Source: Tethya wilhelma
Lineage: Eukaryota; Porifera; Demospongiae; Tethyida; Tethyidae
Length of the DNA stretch: 64,000 nucleotides
Direction of reading: 5' to 3'
Assembly: GCA_964030475.1 (NCBI GenBank)
Contig: CAXIPT010000007.1
Location: 3,429,859 to 3,493,858 of the forward strand
Part shown: positions 30,241-41,060 of the stretch, in pieces
How positions within the stretch are numbered: position 1 is the stretch's first letter
How the letters are laid out: every line of letters begins with the position of its first letter
Made by a program: the position numbers and the translations under genes
Notes under the pieces: generated by a model
Told to the model about the DNA's origin: nothing
What the model saw: the letters and a program-made list of their open reading frames with translations, nothing else
Database searches by the model: none

Positions 30241-30718
30241 TGGAGTCTCTTGGCAGGCTAGTGAGACTAGCAGGAGCCTTTTCTGTTTAAAAAAGCAGTG
30301 AGAAATTTAAAATATTATCCAGCAGTGAGCAAACAAAATGGCAGTGGAAATTTGTCTGTGACATCGCCAACTAAGCTTGACTCCAGTGTGGTGAGTATTC
30401 TTGTATCTATGACTATAGCAGTTTGGTAGCTATAGCCACAGAACACAAACCACAGTGCAAATTATGTATCAGTGATATACGCCCTGACCACAGTGTGGCA
30501 CTTTGATCTATGTCACAAGTGGGCTATAAATTATAATCATATCACCTGATGTTTGCTTTTGACTCAATCTTCCAACATATTAAATTGTTGACAGCCTATA
30601 ATGCAGTGGAATCCTTAAAAAAACAAAGGCACAGACAAAACCACTTTAGTGAATTTTGTGATGAAAGTGAACAAATGCATGAACTACTACCTGAAATGAA
30701 GCTCGAAGATATGAACTG
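30241..30718 (+). CDS. Weak two-exon gene candidate
   Basis: A first block after about 30275 reads FKKAVRNLKYYPAVSKQN and NLSVTSPTKLDSSV before a donor GTGAGT at about 30390. A second block after TTGACAG (30588-30594) reads YNAVESLKKQRHRQ and ESEQMHELLPEMKLEDMN to TGA. Both look coding (Lys, Glu and Ser rich). ATG 30241 reads MESLGRLVRLAGAFSV then TAA, and joins the first block only by a frame change at TTTAAAAAAG. No family recognised. Confidence 0.25.
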
Positions 30719-31096
30719 AATAGTTTTGTAGTTGAGGCACAAAAGGAGTAAAATTCCAATTTGTAGCTGTTTAGGAAAAGCTTTGAAGTTAGATATGACA
30801 TGCAGAGCTGATATACAATCGGTATCTAGCTGGGTTTCGAGCATCCCATAGCACATCCTCAAATTTTTCAGTACTAACCTTGGCTTTTTTAACACCATGC
30901 GTATACCTTTCGGTTGCTTGCAGTTATTTTACTCACGAATAAGTGTTTTAGTGAAGTTAGAATATCTACGATGAAAAGTAGACAAGTGACTGAGGCAAAA
31001 GCTCTCTCAACTTGAGCTTAATGAATCTCCAAATGGACCAGCGTATTTAGAAGATGTGCAAACAGGATGGTCTTCATAATTGGAAGAAAGAAGCAA
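30719..31096. other. Intergenic, no feature recognised
   Basis: No coding, RNA or repeat signal found. The minus-strand ORF at 30596-30898 is the shadow of the candidate exon above. Confidence 0.4.
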
Positions 31097-31217
31097 ACTG
31101 TAAAAACAAAAGTGTGTAGTGCACACCTTTGGTGTGCATAATTATAGAGACAAATTGCACACTTTTTGTCTCTAGGTACACACTTTGGTGAGCACTACAC
31201 ACTTCTGTTTTTACAGT
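31097..31217. mobile_element. Short foldback MITE
   Basis: ACTGTAAAAACAAAAGTGTG at the left is inverted at the right end (CACACTTCTGTTTTTACAGT), with further inner pairing (GTGCACACC, GTGTGCA). 121 bases, non-coding. Confidence 0.8.
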
Positions 31218-31579
31218 GTAAGATGGTACAACTCCTCCAAATCAACCAGATAGTGCTTTCTACTTGGGTCCAAAGCATAAGCCAACCCCTGATGTGCGGT
31301 ATACCTAGTCAAGTGTATGTGTGGTATTGAGAGCCTTGTCACAAATCGTTCGCTAAGAGCCAGTATACTGCAACGTATGCAGATGAACAACAATTGATTG
31401 GGCGAGCCGAAGCAAGCCCACTCTAGTGTGTTGAATGGGAATTTTGTTTGTCGTCGTTCGTTCTTCTAATTACTCGCATGGGCATTACGTAAAGAACAAT
31501 TGAACTATAGGTATGTGCCATGCCATACATGCCGTATAAAATCTTTTCGAGTGTTCAAGGCTATTCGAAGTGTTTTACT

Positions 31580-31710
31580 AATTCCCAGTACAGTAGTACT
31601 GGGTACACAGGAATGGCACGGAGGGCCCATTAGCGCAATACAAATATTCACGCGAATAACTCTGCAAAAACTGAGCGCTTAGCACTAAAAGGCTTCTTAA
31701 GCTACTATTT
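31580..31710 (-). repeat. Dispersed repeat A fragment ending at an N
   Basis: Hairpin 31584-31603 (variant CCCAGTACAGTAGTACTGGG), reverse-orientation body to CTACTATTT, then N at 31711 and unrelated sequence. Confidence 0.8.
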
Positions 31711-31823
31711 NCATTCAGTTGACACAGCTACATGCAGTCTCGCGGGCAAGACGTCCGAGAGGGGGAAAAGGACGTCTGGTAACTGGGTAACGGTATACTT
31801 TTCGTTGCACAGTGCAGTCACCA

Positions 31824-32547
31824 TTACCTCATTAGATTCTTGTGATACTGATTTTGAATGCTTTGTTTCACGTGACGACGAAACATGGCAGTAGCAGGGG
31901 GGTCATCCAAGGAGTTATGGCCACCATAATTAGCATTAGCATACATTTCGGCCCACAATTTGTACTGAAATGGTGTATAGGCTGATTCATGTTTCTTCTT
32001 TAACTGTGCCTCATACTTATCTGCTAAAGCTTTCTTGGCATCAACACTTGATGTTTTTTTGCGCGCCGCCACCGAGGCTTGTGCACCATCGGTGCTCAGT
32101 TTATTTATGTAGTAACAATATTATGCTAATTTCACAGAGAAAAAAAAAGCATAATATAATAGTAAACAGTTGATAATAATTGCTAGCCAACTAATCGCTT
32201 AAACATCTACTGTATAAACTCACAGCAATTATTTTACATGCTAGAGTACTAGACAATAGCCCTAACAATGTTTAATTTCTATATGAAGTATGAGTAGTAC
32301 TTCCAGGCAGGTTAACGTTCTCCTCAAGCCTATCACGTTCCTCCAAAACACGCTTCTGTTGTTGTGCCACTTTTTCCTTACATTCCTTCAGGTCTTTCTC
32401 GCGCATGGTTAATTGTTGCTTCAGTTCATTCAGCACCTTTTGTTGTTCATTTAGCCTTTTCTCATTTTCAGTCCGCTCATTGTTCAGTTCTTCCTCCAAG
32501 GCCTGCACATTTCCCNCTAGCTCATTCAGTATCAGTGCTGCATGCAT
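31824..32547 (-). CDS. Coiled-coil gene fragment, two exons, unknown function
   Basis: The upstream exon (32547-32272) encodes a strong coiled coil (LEEELNNERTENEKRLNEQQ, LTMREKDLKECKEKV) with an N at 32516. The downstream block (about 32095-31824) reads VDAKKALADKYEAQLKKKHE, then FQYKLWAEMYANANYGGHNS and DDPPATAMFRRH, ending at TGA/TAA near 31824. The LWAEM...H.SLD.PP module is one I recall from multi-copy uncharacterised invertebrate proteins, without a known function. The intron between is inferred from an AG before the second block; phases could not be matched with certainty, so the two pieces may have drifted. Confidence 0.4.
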
Positions 32548-32559
32548 AAAGTTAGCTAG

Positions 32560-33300
32560 CGGGCTAGAAACAAGTACTTTTCATAATTATTATTCTACAA
32601 GGAGTGTGGCTCGCTTCGCTCGCCACGCTCCTTACTTGTGTATGAAGTATACTGATGTTTTCTGCTAGATGCATGCAAGCACAAGCATCTGCACACTAAT
32701 AACTGGGCAGTGAAAGGTAATCAATGGTTCATGCTGCATTGCATGCATGCAGTGCTCCTAATTGCAATTTGGCCAGCTCAGCAATTTACCAAGTTACGTG
32801 ACGTCAGACGACCCTTTTCCGACTTCCGCCATTTTTGCAATCAGCTGGCAAAGAAACTCGTTATCTGGCTAGCTGTGTTTCGTGTACAGCGACATAGAAG
32901 CAGACTTCTAGTAGTGAGTGTTCTCACCTCGTTACGCTTCATTTGTGAAGATTGGCTCCCATAGCCCGCTTCTTTGTCGGATACAGATGCCACTGGTAAG
33001 CCTTGTCAGCGATCTCAAAAACAGTCAGCCATACTTGTAGAGCTTGTGATTCTATCCTAGGCTAGCACTATCTAAGCTAGCTGTCTAGGCACACTTTTCA
33101 TAGCTTGCGTTCTCCACAGTCAAGAGCAAAAGCAGCTTTTAGTTCGAGGTCGCATCACTTCCGGTGACCCTCCGTAACACATGGACGGACACACGGACGG
33201 ACAAAACTTTGCTTATAATATGATGTCACTGCTTTCTGTGGGGAAAACCATAGCATTTTTTCATGTATAATAATTACTTAGTAGACAGTATATATGTAGA
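32560..33300. other. Intergenic with one short palindrome
   Basis: Contains GGAGTGTGGC/GCCACGCTCC (about 32600-32631) as a hairpin around TCGCTTCGCTC. Otherwise no feature recognised. Confidence 0.4.
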
Positions 33301-33302
33301 CT

Positions 33303-34893
33303 GAAAGTCATGATGTTGAGTCAGTGACTGCAGCTATGACTGACATGGTGACTGATACTGAGTCTGATAGTGACTATTATAATCCAAGCATTTGTATTAT
33401 ACTTTATGCACGTTTCAGCAACAAGGCTCTTAAACTTGGTGATATAGACAAGAGGATATTTACGAAGAGATTGCATACAGCACTAGCTCAACGTATACCA
33501 CTCACTGACATGTACTTCAGTGGAAAGTTAGTGAAGTTGGTGAATGCACATGCTAATGCAATAGGTGTTCCTTATTAATTCATCTTGTGGCCCCTACTAA
33601 CAGCATCCGCATCATTCATGGATACTAATGCAGCCATCCAAATTAATGAGTGGTGGTTTGAGCCTTAGATAATGTGGTTCATCATTGCAGCTAGAAGAAG
33701 ACAGCAGCATTGAAATCGCTGAGAAAACTAATTGAAGAAATACAGAAGGAAATGCAAGCCTCGTGGGAAGCCAATGATGACAATCAAAAGCCAAGTCATC
33801 CTCCACAACTTGTCGTTGACCATTTCAGTTTTGAGGAGCTGCACTCTGATATGTGTTGGAAACGTGGACAGGCTTTGATGTGATGAGCAGTTTTTATTGC
33901 CAACTTGACTTGTACAAACACTCGTCAACAGTTGATCGCAAAACTTTGCTGAATCTCAATGGAGGTGGATCTTGGGAACGCAACTTCAAGTCATACATGG
34001 GTGCAATGGCCAAAACAGCATTTAATGTAACTGGTTTTTTTCAACCAGCATTTGTATACGAGATGCTTAATCTTACCTTGGATGCTGATGGCTTGAACGA
34101 TCATCAGCTGTTTGACTTTTCTCCAGACAGAGAGCTACATCTCGATGAGCTGAAAGTGCCCATGCCTGCTGATACTCCAGATTTACTTGAGATTTTTGAA
34201 GCCATTTCTGCAAATCACGATTCCTATACTTTGGATGGAGACGCATACAAAGCATACCAAGAAATCCACGATAAGTTGGTCGATGACAAATTGTCCTGTG
34301 ACAATGAAGACAAGCAGGGGATTTTTTCAAAGGCTAGGGGCTATGTTGCAAGGATTGCCATGGCTGTATTTTCAGCAATCAAACACATCAGCCCGTAGCT
34401 GATGAGAATCAGTCCCAATCTTGTCCGGCTGGATCACAACTCGTGTGGAATACCAAAGTTTCAACCAATGCAGTAAAAGCAGCAACAGCAATAATCAACC
34501 ATTTCAATGAACAGAAACCTATCATGTTGGGAATCAGCAATTCTCAGATGGAGATGCCTCCATTAAGCAGGAAACTAGCAAGCCTGCTTACAGCAACAAC
34601 AAAGACGGGAAATGGGATGCTAAGCACATCGGAAATTAGCCAGAAACACCTCTGCCAACTTGTAGGGGGGAGCTAAATCCTTGGAATTGATACAGGAGGC
34701 TGAGTCACTTGGCTTTGGAAGTGTAGTCACTATTACCGCACCCAACAAACGGATCAGTAAGGTAATTAGGAAGAGATTGCTTGAGCACCTGTCCCCTGAG
34801 TGCAGAGAGATGCTGAAGAAAGCGTACATCAGTGATCAGCAGTACTCTAGAGCTTTTTCAGCTCCGAGTGAAGAAACAACCTTGGAAGAGTAG
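33303..34893 (+). pseudogene. DUF3987-like gene, decayed
   Basis: Consecutive frames read as one protein with several lesions: ARFSNKALKLGDIDKRIFT and HANAIGVPY then TAA at about 33576 (same frame continues FILWPLLTASASFM); further stops and shifts near 33670-33720; LRKLIEEIQKEMQ and VVDHFSFEELH; an intact stretch at 33853-34396 (TLLNLNGGGSWERNFKSYMG, VTGFFQPAFVYEML, FDFSPDRELHLDEL, GIFSKARGYVARIAM); then shifted pieces at 34443-34674 and 34681-34893. The layout (membrane-like FILWPLL near the start, R-x-F-x-Y-E-x-L and KARGY.ARIA segments) matches the DUF3987 family, which in bacteria is found with replication or mobile-element genes (from memory). In animals it seems tied to multi-copy elements. 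Dead as read. Confidence 0.6.
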
Positions 34894-35611
34894 CCTCAGA
34901 CCTGTAAGCTATAGCCTATATAATATTAACTTAGGCACCTTGGGAGCATCGTCTTGAGTGCTAGGTCGCTCGGACACAGCAGAGACTCATGATAATCACC
35001 CTGTCAGACATTGTATTACGAAGTTCAAGTCAGCATCATGCAACTATATGTAGTATACTATAACTATTGCATGTGTGTTTATTATAATATAATATATTCT
35101 CACTCAGACTCCATGGAAACATAAATCATGAAAATGTATGTGATAATGAATATGCCAGGACCACTGACCACTGATGGTATTAGTTGACTGTTTGAGGGTT
35201 CAGATTTAGCTACTAACGTAACATGATATTTGCATGTGTCGAATTTTTAGACCCATACCTGGTAGTAGACTGTTTTCACTTCAAAGAATAGTTGACACAA
35301 TCATGCATGCAGGATTCTAAGTGTTTAGGCAGTGTTTACTATGATCATTAGGTAAATTTTTGCAGTGTTTGGATATAACAGTTGATGCATGGTTTTGTGT
35401 TTATACACTAAGCTAGACACAGTGTATAATATCAGTATAAGGTAGTATAGTTATGCACTTTAGACAGTATTTCTAAATGATACAGTGTAGTAATTATGCA
35501 CTGCCATCCAGTTTGACCTTTGACCTCTTTAATGTGCTGTTGCATGCTGTTATGCAGTTATACGTATATAATAATGTATAGTTTGTAAATTTAGCCAGTA
35601 CTACACCCTAA
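34894..35611. other. Intergenic, no feature recognised
   Basis: AT-rich; only short chance ORFs. Confidence 0.5.
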
Positions 35612-35719
35612 TGAAGAAAATTAGAGGTTTAGCATATTTTAGTTTGGTACTTTAGTGATGGTATTAAGGCCATGTTTTGGGCTCATTAGAAAGAGAAAGA
35701 GCTAAATAATAGCTTAAGA
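35612..35719 (+). repeat. Dispersed repeat A fragment (A3 variant) ending at an N
   Basis: Reads AATTAGAGGTTTAGCATATT, a variant shared only with the copy at 39810-40018; stops at the N at 35720, beside the Helitron fragment. Confidence 0.75.
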
Positions 35720-35855
35720 NCAGCTGACGTCCAGTCAAATTCATCATTTGAAGGAAGATTAGGCTGGAGGTCACTGTTGCGTTGGCATATGAGCATCCAC
35801 TCATCTTGAGATCTCTGTGGCCGACTCTGTTGAGGCTGCTGTTCTGAGTCATGTG

Positions 35856-37640
35856 TCTATATAATAATGAGGGGGAAAATTGTAATTGTGACATAAATAT
35901 GGATTTCTATTTAATACACACCTCATTGCCTTCAGGTTGATCTTCATTAGACTCATTTTGCTGCCTTTGTAGTCGAAATATATCCTCTTCAAGAGATCTT
36001 GGAACGTTGTCAGATTGTAAAAAGTGGCATATGCTTCAGAAAAAGTGTTGTAATCTTCTTTCAGCTCAATCACTTGATGGAAGCTCTTGTGTTGCATCAG
36101 TGACTGTCGAGAGTACTGCTCATAGTTGGGTCCATCAGGATCAGGGGAGCAGTAAGGTCGGGCAATCACAACCACCTTCTTTTGTCTTCTCTTTGGCTCT
36201 GTGTTGGCTTTCTTGGGCATGGTGTACTGCCTTGCAAACTCAAAGAGAGTGATCGAGTTGAATTGGGATGTTTCTGGACGGACTATGTAGTGATCCAGGA
36301 TGGATGGAGCTGTAGCTCTCTCTTGCTCAGATAGATTCTCTTCTACTTGCCTTGAGCCATCCAGAGGGAGCATGATGAAGTCACGAGATGACTTGAACAT
36401 TGGCAGCTGCAATAGAAGGTGACATGTCTCCTGAGCAGAGTAGTCTCTCTCTCCAACACAGTTGATTAGCAACTTTTGTACTGCTTTGAGTGATCGGTTT
36501 CCATCACTGAGGCTTCGAACCACATTGGTGAATGTTTCCTTCAGTGTCTGTGAACGAGGCTCACTCTTAGTGACATACTTGGTGCAGTATTGAATAACTT
36601 TGTGCCGAGAGACAATGTACTGCATGTCACAATTGCCACGCCAAGCAGACAGTTGAACTGTGTTGTGACTGTTGATCACTGGATCATTCCGAGTTGATTC
36701 AAGTGTTGGCTCTCCATCGTCATCAATCGTGATGGTAGTGTGTGGATGTAAGTCTTTGGGGTATCCAAAGCGGCATTGTTGTCGACCGTTGCGAGTGCGA
36801 AGACAATAGGCCTCTGAACAACGTGTGTGACGTTGGCAGGTAGCAATGAGATCACTGAGGTCTTCATCAAAGTCGGTAACCTCCAAGTAAGACTTGTTGC
36901 AGATGTGTGGGTCCACCTTGGGTGAAGGAGCATTGTCAATGTTGCTTCCATCTGGCAACGATCTTGTCAGCATACTGGATGATTTCCTGCTTAGTAGCTT
37001 CTAGTGCATCTGGTGATGTACATGTTTTGAGCTTCTCCACATCAGGAGCATTGGGTAGCCAGGCCAGACCATGAACGTGAGGACTGCCACGATGCTGCCA
37101 CTCGAATCGCATCCAGTAGTCAGTAGCTCCTAGAACACCCACAATGAATGCGTCCACAAACTTGTCCACTCTGTGAAAGAAGAACCAGTCAGCTACGGCA
37201 GGGTTTTCAATGACGGCCTTGGCACGGCTGGCTCTGGAGTCGGGATCTTCAGGACAGATGAGCTGTGCTAGCTCCGGCCATTGGTTGTCTGCTGCACTGA
37301 GTGTGAAGAAGATGGTAGGCAATCCAACGGTGTCCACCATGGCAATGAGACAACTCCGTTGGCGGAACCAGTACTGTTTGGTACCCCGTAGACTTACTCC
37401 GTAATGAAGGACTTTGCTTGCAAACACTTCTCCCTCTCGACCGACCATGTCACGTAGGTCATCAACTGTCAAGTGGGCATCTCCAGGGTGCTGGCGGATA
37501 TAGATACGACCAGCTCCAAGTGCTCTCCATCGCATCTCTGTGTTGAGAGCAAAGAATCGGAATCGAGCGTGTTTTGCAAATCTCCCATCATCATACATCA
37601 ACAGATGCCTGAAGTAATTGCCAATGGGAACATAATTACA
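35856..37640 (-). pseudogene. Helitron Rep (HUH endonuclease) domain
   Basis: The frame 37640-36936 reads RFFALNTEMRWRALG, AVADWFFFHRVDKFV and FEWQHRGSPHVHGLAWL. The HVH pair (about 37070-37085) is the metal-binding HUH motif. After a frameshift at about 36950 the frame 36973-35922 carries RCSEAYCLRTRNGRQQCRFG and IQYCTKYVTK, the double-Tyr motif (about 36571-36595) whose tyrosines nick and join DNA strands. A second shift near 36020 is needed to reach LQRQQNESNEDQPEGNE before the donor at 35921. The catalytic residues are all present, but the frame is not intact. Confidence 0.85.
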
Positions 37641-38282
37641 TCATTGGGCAAGGAAATCTGCTCTTCCTGTTGGAAATAGAGTGGGGAATGCCATTGAGAA
37701 GTATCCCTCAGTGTTGAACTCGTTGATGGGAGCTCCTCCAATAGTGGGCCACATGAGAGTGGCAGAATTAGAACCAGATTGTCGATCTTGCACAGTTTGC
37801 TGGATGGTTTCTTGTTCTGTGCTCTGGTGTGCTGCATTTGGAATAAATGAGCTTGACAGGTGTGCTGTGTATGGATCTTCCTCCAGCACTTGAGATGACT
37901 GAGGAGTAGATGAGGGGTCATCAGGTTGAATGGATGTTAGTGAGGAGAGGGTTCCATCTTCTGGCAGCTGACGAAGAGCATCTTCATTCATACGAACTTG
38001 ATTAGCTCGGTAGTACTGGTTATTTTCAAACAGCCAGTTTAATGCTTGCTCAACAACATGCCTACAGACACGGAAATCTTGATGTGTTTGTTCCTTCTCC
38101 TTTCTCACAACCAGTACATTAATGTCTGATGGTAACCTTGGAAGGCTGGTGGCAAATGATAGCACATCCTGTGGAAGGTTGACAACATGTCCACTGTATC
38201 CATACTGGCCATGAGGTAGCCTGTAGATGGACATGATTGGCATCACACCTGATATGAGCATCTCTTCAACCTGTGTCAGTCC
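37641..38282 (-). pseudogene. DUF6570-type segment of the Helitron protein
   Basis: The exon starts at 38282 (TATAG acceptor) with GLTQVEEMLISGVMPIMSIY, then HGQYGYSGHVVNLPQDVLSF, the DUF6570 region found upstream of Rep in many animal Helitrons. It continues in one frame to GYFSMAFPTLFPTGRADFLA, where TGA (37641-37643) separates it from Rep in the same frame; one substitution (CGA to TGA) would explain it. Possible helper role in Helitron replication; biochemical function unknown. Confidence 0.75.
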
Positions 38283-38703
38283 CTATAATTATACCAAAAA
38301 GGATCAATAACAAAGTTTGTATCATGGGAAGCCATACTTTCAAAGGTGCCGACAGGGAAATATCAGTTGTAGATACTGACCGCACTCAACCGCAGGGAAA
38401 TATCTCGATATTCCACAGGAAATCTGGTGGAATATACACAGCAAGTTGAAAAAACCAAGAACTATTCAGTGAAAAGAGACTGTAGCGCTTGAGATTCTTC
38501 AGAAGACTACTAGAAGACAACGCTGTTGTTGTTTTTCTTCGAAGATAGTCTTTGGTACCCGTTTCAAGTTCAAATTTTTAGCGTGCGAGCTGTCACAATT
38601 GTCTGTGTCTTGACCTTCGCCTAAAAAGTAAGCGCTTGAGCCTATACTATACTCAAAACTAGAAAGAAAGTAGTGAGAACTCGAAGCGCCATGATACAAG
38701 TTG

Positions 38704-38838
38704 GTTAGAACATGCCTACTGCGTGCTCTACTTCGAAATACACTCGGTAATATTGACTAAACCCTCGGGCTACGCCCTCGGGTTTATTCAATATTACCTC
38801 GTGTATTTCACGTAGAGCCCTGGTAGGCATGTTCTAAC
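38704..38838. mobile_element. 135-bp MITE inside the Helitron intron
   Basis: Perfect 16-bp TIR GTTAGAACATGCCTAC / GTAGGCATGTTCTAAC. The centre carries a second dyad (AAACCCTCGGGCTACGCCCT...GGGTTT) flanked by GGTAATATTGA/TCAATATTACC, so the whole element folds. It sits in the 591-base intron between Helitron exons 1 and 2. Confidence 0.85.
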
Positions 38839-38873
38839 ATATACATAATGCATAGAATAATAATTATATTTAC

Positions 38874-39678
38874 CTGCAATTGTGGTGGTACTGGGCCTGG
38901 GTCCATGTTATTTGCAGGGGAGAAAAGCTTGGGAACTTTTTTGTCCGGGAAGCACCTTCTACATTCTTGCTGATGGCCAACTATGGACACGTTTGGAAAT
39001 TGCTCCAAACAAGTATTGCAGCGGTTAAACTGGGTAGTTGCCATTGTTGAGTGAAAGTTTCTCATCTTTTTCAGAACTGCAGGCTGGTCAAATAGGGGAG
39101 ATGAATAATCAATTTGATTTGAGGTTTGATATCGCATACGATCTTGTTCTTGACGCATTTCTGTCTCAGGAGTTGTCTCCCTTCGTCTTCTTTCTTCAAC
39201 TCTGACTCTGTCTTGGGCAAGATGAGCGTCTCTCTCAGGAGTGGTCTCCCTTTGCCTCCTTTCGTCGACTCTGACTCTATCTTGAGCAAGACGAGCGTCT
39301 CTCTCAGGAGTGGTCTCCCTTTGCCTCCTTTCTTCGACTCTGACTCTTTCTTGGGCAAGACGAGCGTCTCTCTCAGGAGTGGTCTCCCTATGCCTCCTTT
39401 CTTCGATTCTGACTCTTTCTTGGACAAGACGAGCGCCTCTCTCAGGAGCTGTTTCCCTCAGGCGTCGCCTGTTGTTTACGAGCTGAATCTCTTTGTCTAC
39501 GCCTTGCAAGTCTTCTTTCTTTTTCATCAGGCGTTTCTCTAGCTATACGTTCTCTGTACAGCTCTCTTTGTCGTGCAAGGCGTTTTTGTGCTTTATCATG
39601 ATCACAGATCTGAAAAGCTTTCTGTACTATCATGCAGACCATAGACGTACACGTGCTATCTAGCGATATATTGCGCAA
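38874..39678 (-). pseudogene. Helitron first exon with 23-residue charged repeats and zinc finger
   Basis: An N-terminal Arg/Glu-rich piece (39678-39442, RELYRERIARETPDEKERRL) is followed, after a frameshift near 39450, by about five 69-bp repeats (39455-39170) encoding ERRQRETTPERDARLAQERV-type units: charged, helical, coiled-coil-like. Then comes a zinc finger (FNRCNTCLEQFPN, CRRCFPDKKVPKLF) and SPANNMDPGPVPPQL, a segment typical just before DUF6570 in Helitrons. The exon ends CAG at 38874 in phase 0, matching the exon starting at 38282. Confidence 0.7.
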
Positions 39679-39711
39679 TAGATGTAAATATTACAATACC
39701 ACGCCTTCGAA

Positions 39712-39806
39712 TTTGATTAATTCGAATATACGGAAAGTGTCCACCGTGTACAAACAGACAAACAGAAATTTGACCAGTTACAAGACTATGTGGGGCTCGC
39801 TCAGGC
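39712..39806 (+). repeat. Repeat E, inverted partner at 48788-48888
   Basis: TTCGAATATACGGAAAGTGT to GGCTCGCTCAGGCTTGCCCC matches the reverse complement of 48788-48888 with scattered differences. Non-coding. Confidence 0.7.
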
Positions 39807-39809
39807 TTG

Positions 39810-40018
39810 CCCCAATTAGAGGTTTAGCATATTTAGTTTGGTACTTTAGTGATGGTTTTAGGCCATGTTTTGGCTCATTAGAAAGAGAAAGAGCTAAATA
39901 ATAGCTTAAGAAGCCTTTTGGTGCCAAGCACTCAGTTTTTGCAGTTTTTTCTGTGAATATTGGTATTACCCTAATGGGCCATTTGTGCCATTCCTATGTA
40001 CCCAGTACTACCGTACTG
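39810..40018 (+). repeat. Dispersed repeat A, forward copy (A3 variant)
   Basis: Begins CAATTAGAGGTTTAGCATAT and ends in the hairpin CCCAGTACTACCGTACTGG. It lies just upstream of the Helitron's 5' coding end. Confidence 0.8.
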
Positions 40019-40474
40019 GTGATTTTCTAACTGTAACTGATTGAATCATCTACATTATCAATGTTTTTTTGTAATTATGTGTGTTTATGATTCTTTCTTG
40101 AAGAAAAACTAGACCCAATAGACTGACCTAGCTAACGTGGTTGCAACCATTTAGTGCTGCTGCGTATTTAACTGATGACTGAGTAAGAAATGTTCTTAGA
40201 CTCAAATTTTCACAATCAACACAAGATTCAAATTTTAGAGAGACAGACTGAAAAACACTGAAAGAAAAAACATGGCAAGACATTATATTATTACAGAGAG
40301 GGGGCCTCTGGGGCAACATAGACAACAAAAGTAAGGCTCAGTTGTAACAAAAATATGGCCTACAAGGTGTCAAACCAAACTATTCACAGATTAGCTAGTC
40401 TACAAAATTTCAAAGATTTCAGAACAGTAAACATAAACAATGTGTTTGCTACTCTCAACTTGTCATTACTCCTA
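40019..40474. other. Intergenic, no feature recognised
   Basis: No feature assigned; the short minus-strand ORF at 40128-40328 shows no family resemblance. Confidence 0.4.
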
Positions 40475-41060
40475 CAGACAATATTCTTGACATTGTCTTA
40501 TTAATTATTATAAACTCACCTCATACAATTGTTAACCTTGTACTTGTGAACTTTTCAATATGTTCAAACATGTCTGACCATCATTTAATCACATTTTTCA
40601 CCAGTGGCAATAGACAGAAGCATCACAACAATCTAGTTTTATTTAACTACAAGCAAGCAGACTTCAGAGGGATTGATAACACACTGGCAGATTTCACACA
40701 AAGTTAAATGACGCAAACATTAATGCAAGAAATTCATCTGTACCAACATTTAAGTGACCTAGGAACTTGCATCCTAAATGGTTTACTGCTGAAATTAGTC
40801 ATAACCTAAACAAATCTCACTCTGTCAGACATAAGTTATCCACTGAAGAATCAAACAGTATCTCCAAGCCAAATTAGACCACCAAAATGGTTGTTACTCA
40901 ATCTCTCATTGAATCAGCATGCACTGACAATGAATTCAACCTAGTTGCAACTTTGCTTTTAACCCTCCAACACTGTATGACTATCTTAAGACTCTTCAGT
41001 CTACGGAAACCCTGCGAAAATCTGTACATTTTATTGAGTATTTTAATTTTTTAGTGGGAT
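40475..41060 (+). pseudogene. LINE remnant (endonuclease end and linker)
   Basis: Frames in succession read DNILDIVL, SDHHLITFF (the C-terminal SDH motif of an APE-type endonuclease), NYKQADFRGIDNTLADF, then in another frame KLNDANINARNSSVPTF, KWFTAEISHNLNKSHS and NPPTLYDYLKTLQS. This is the endonuclease-to-RT linker of a CR1/L2-like LINE (family resemblance from memory). Several stops and shifts; no RT domain follows. Confidence 0.6.

Larger units (their letters stand above)
35721..39678 (-). mobile_element. Helitron, N-terminal half (Rep), helicase missing
   Basis: Minus-strand order: charged repeat region with zinc finger (39678-38874), intron with a MITE, DUF6570 (38282-37641), HUH Rep domain (37640 to about 36400), spacer and a short third exon (35856-35721). 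This is the N-terminal layout of animal Helitrons, rolling-circle DNA transposons. The Pif1-type helicase expected next is lost at the single N (35720). Lesions include an in-frame TGA at 37641-37643 and frameshifts near 39450, 36950 and 36020. No Helitron ends (5' TC, 3' hairpin-CTRR) could be assigned. Confidence 0.8.

Noticed and set aside
39126..39542. Plus-strand 138-codon ORF with SLRSGLPLPPF repeats
   Set aside because: Antisense of the 69-bp Helitron repeats; the minus frame has the zinc finger and correct splice context.
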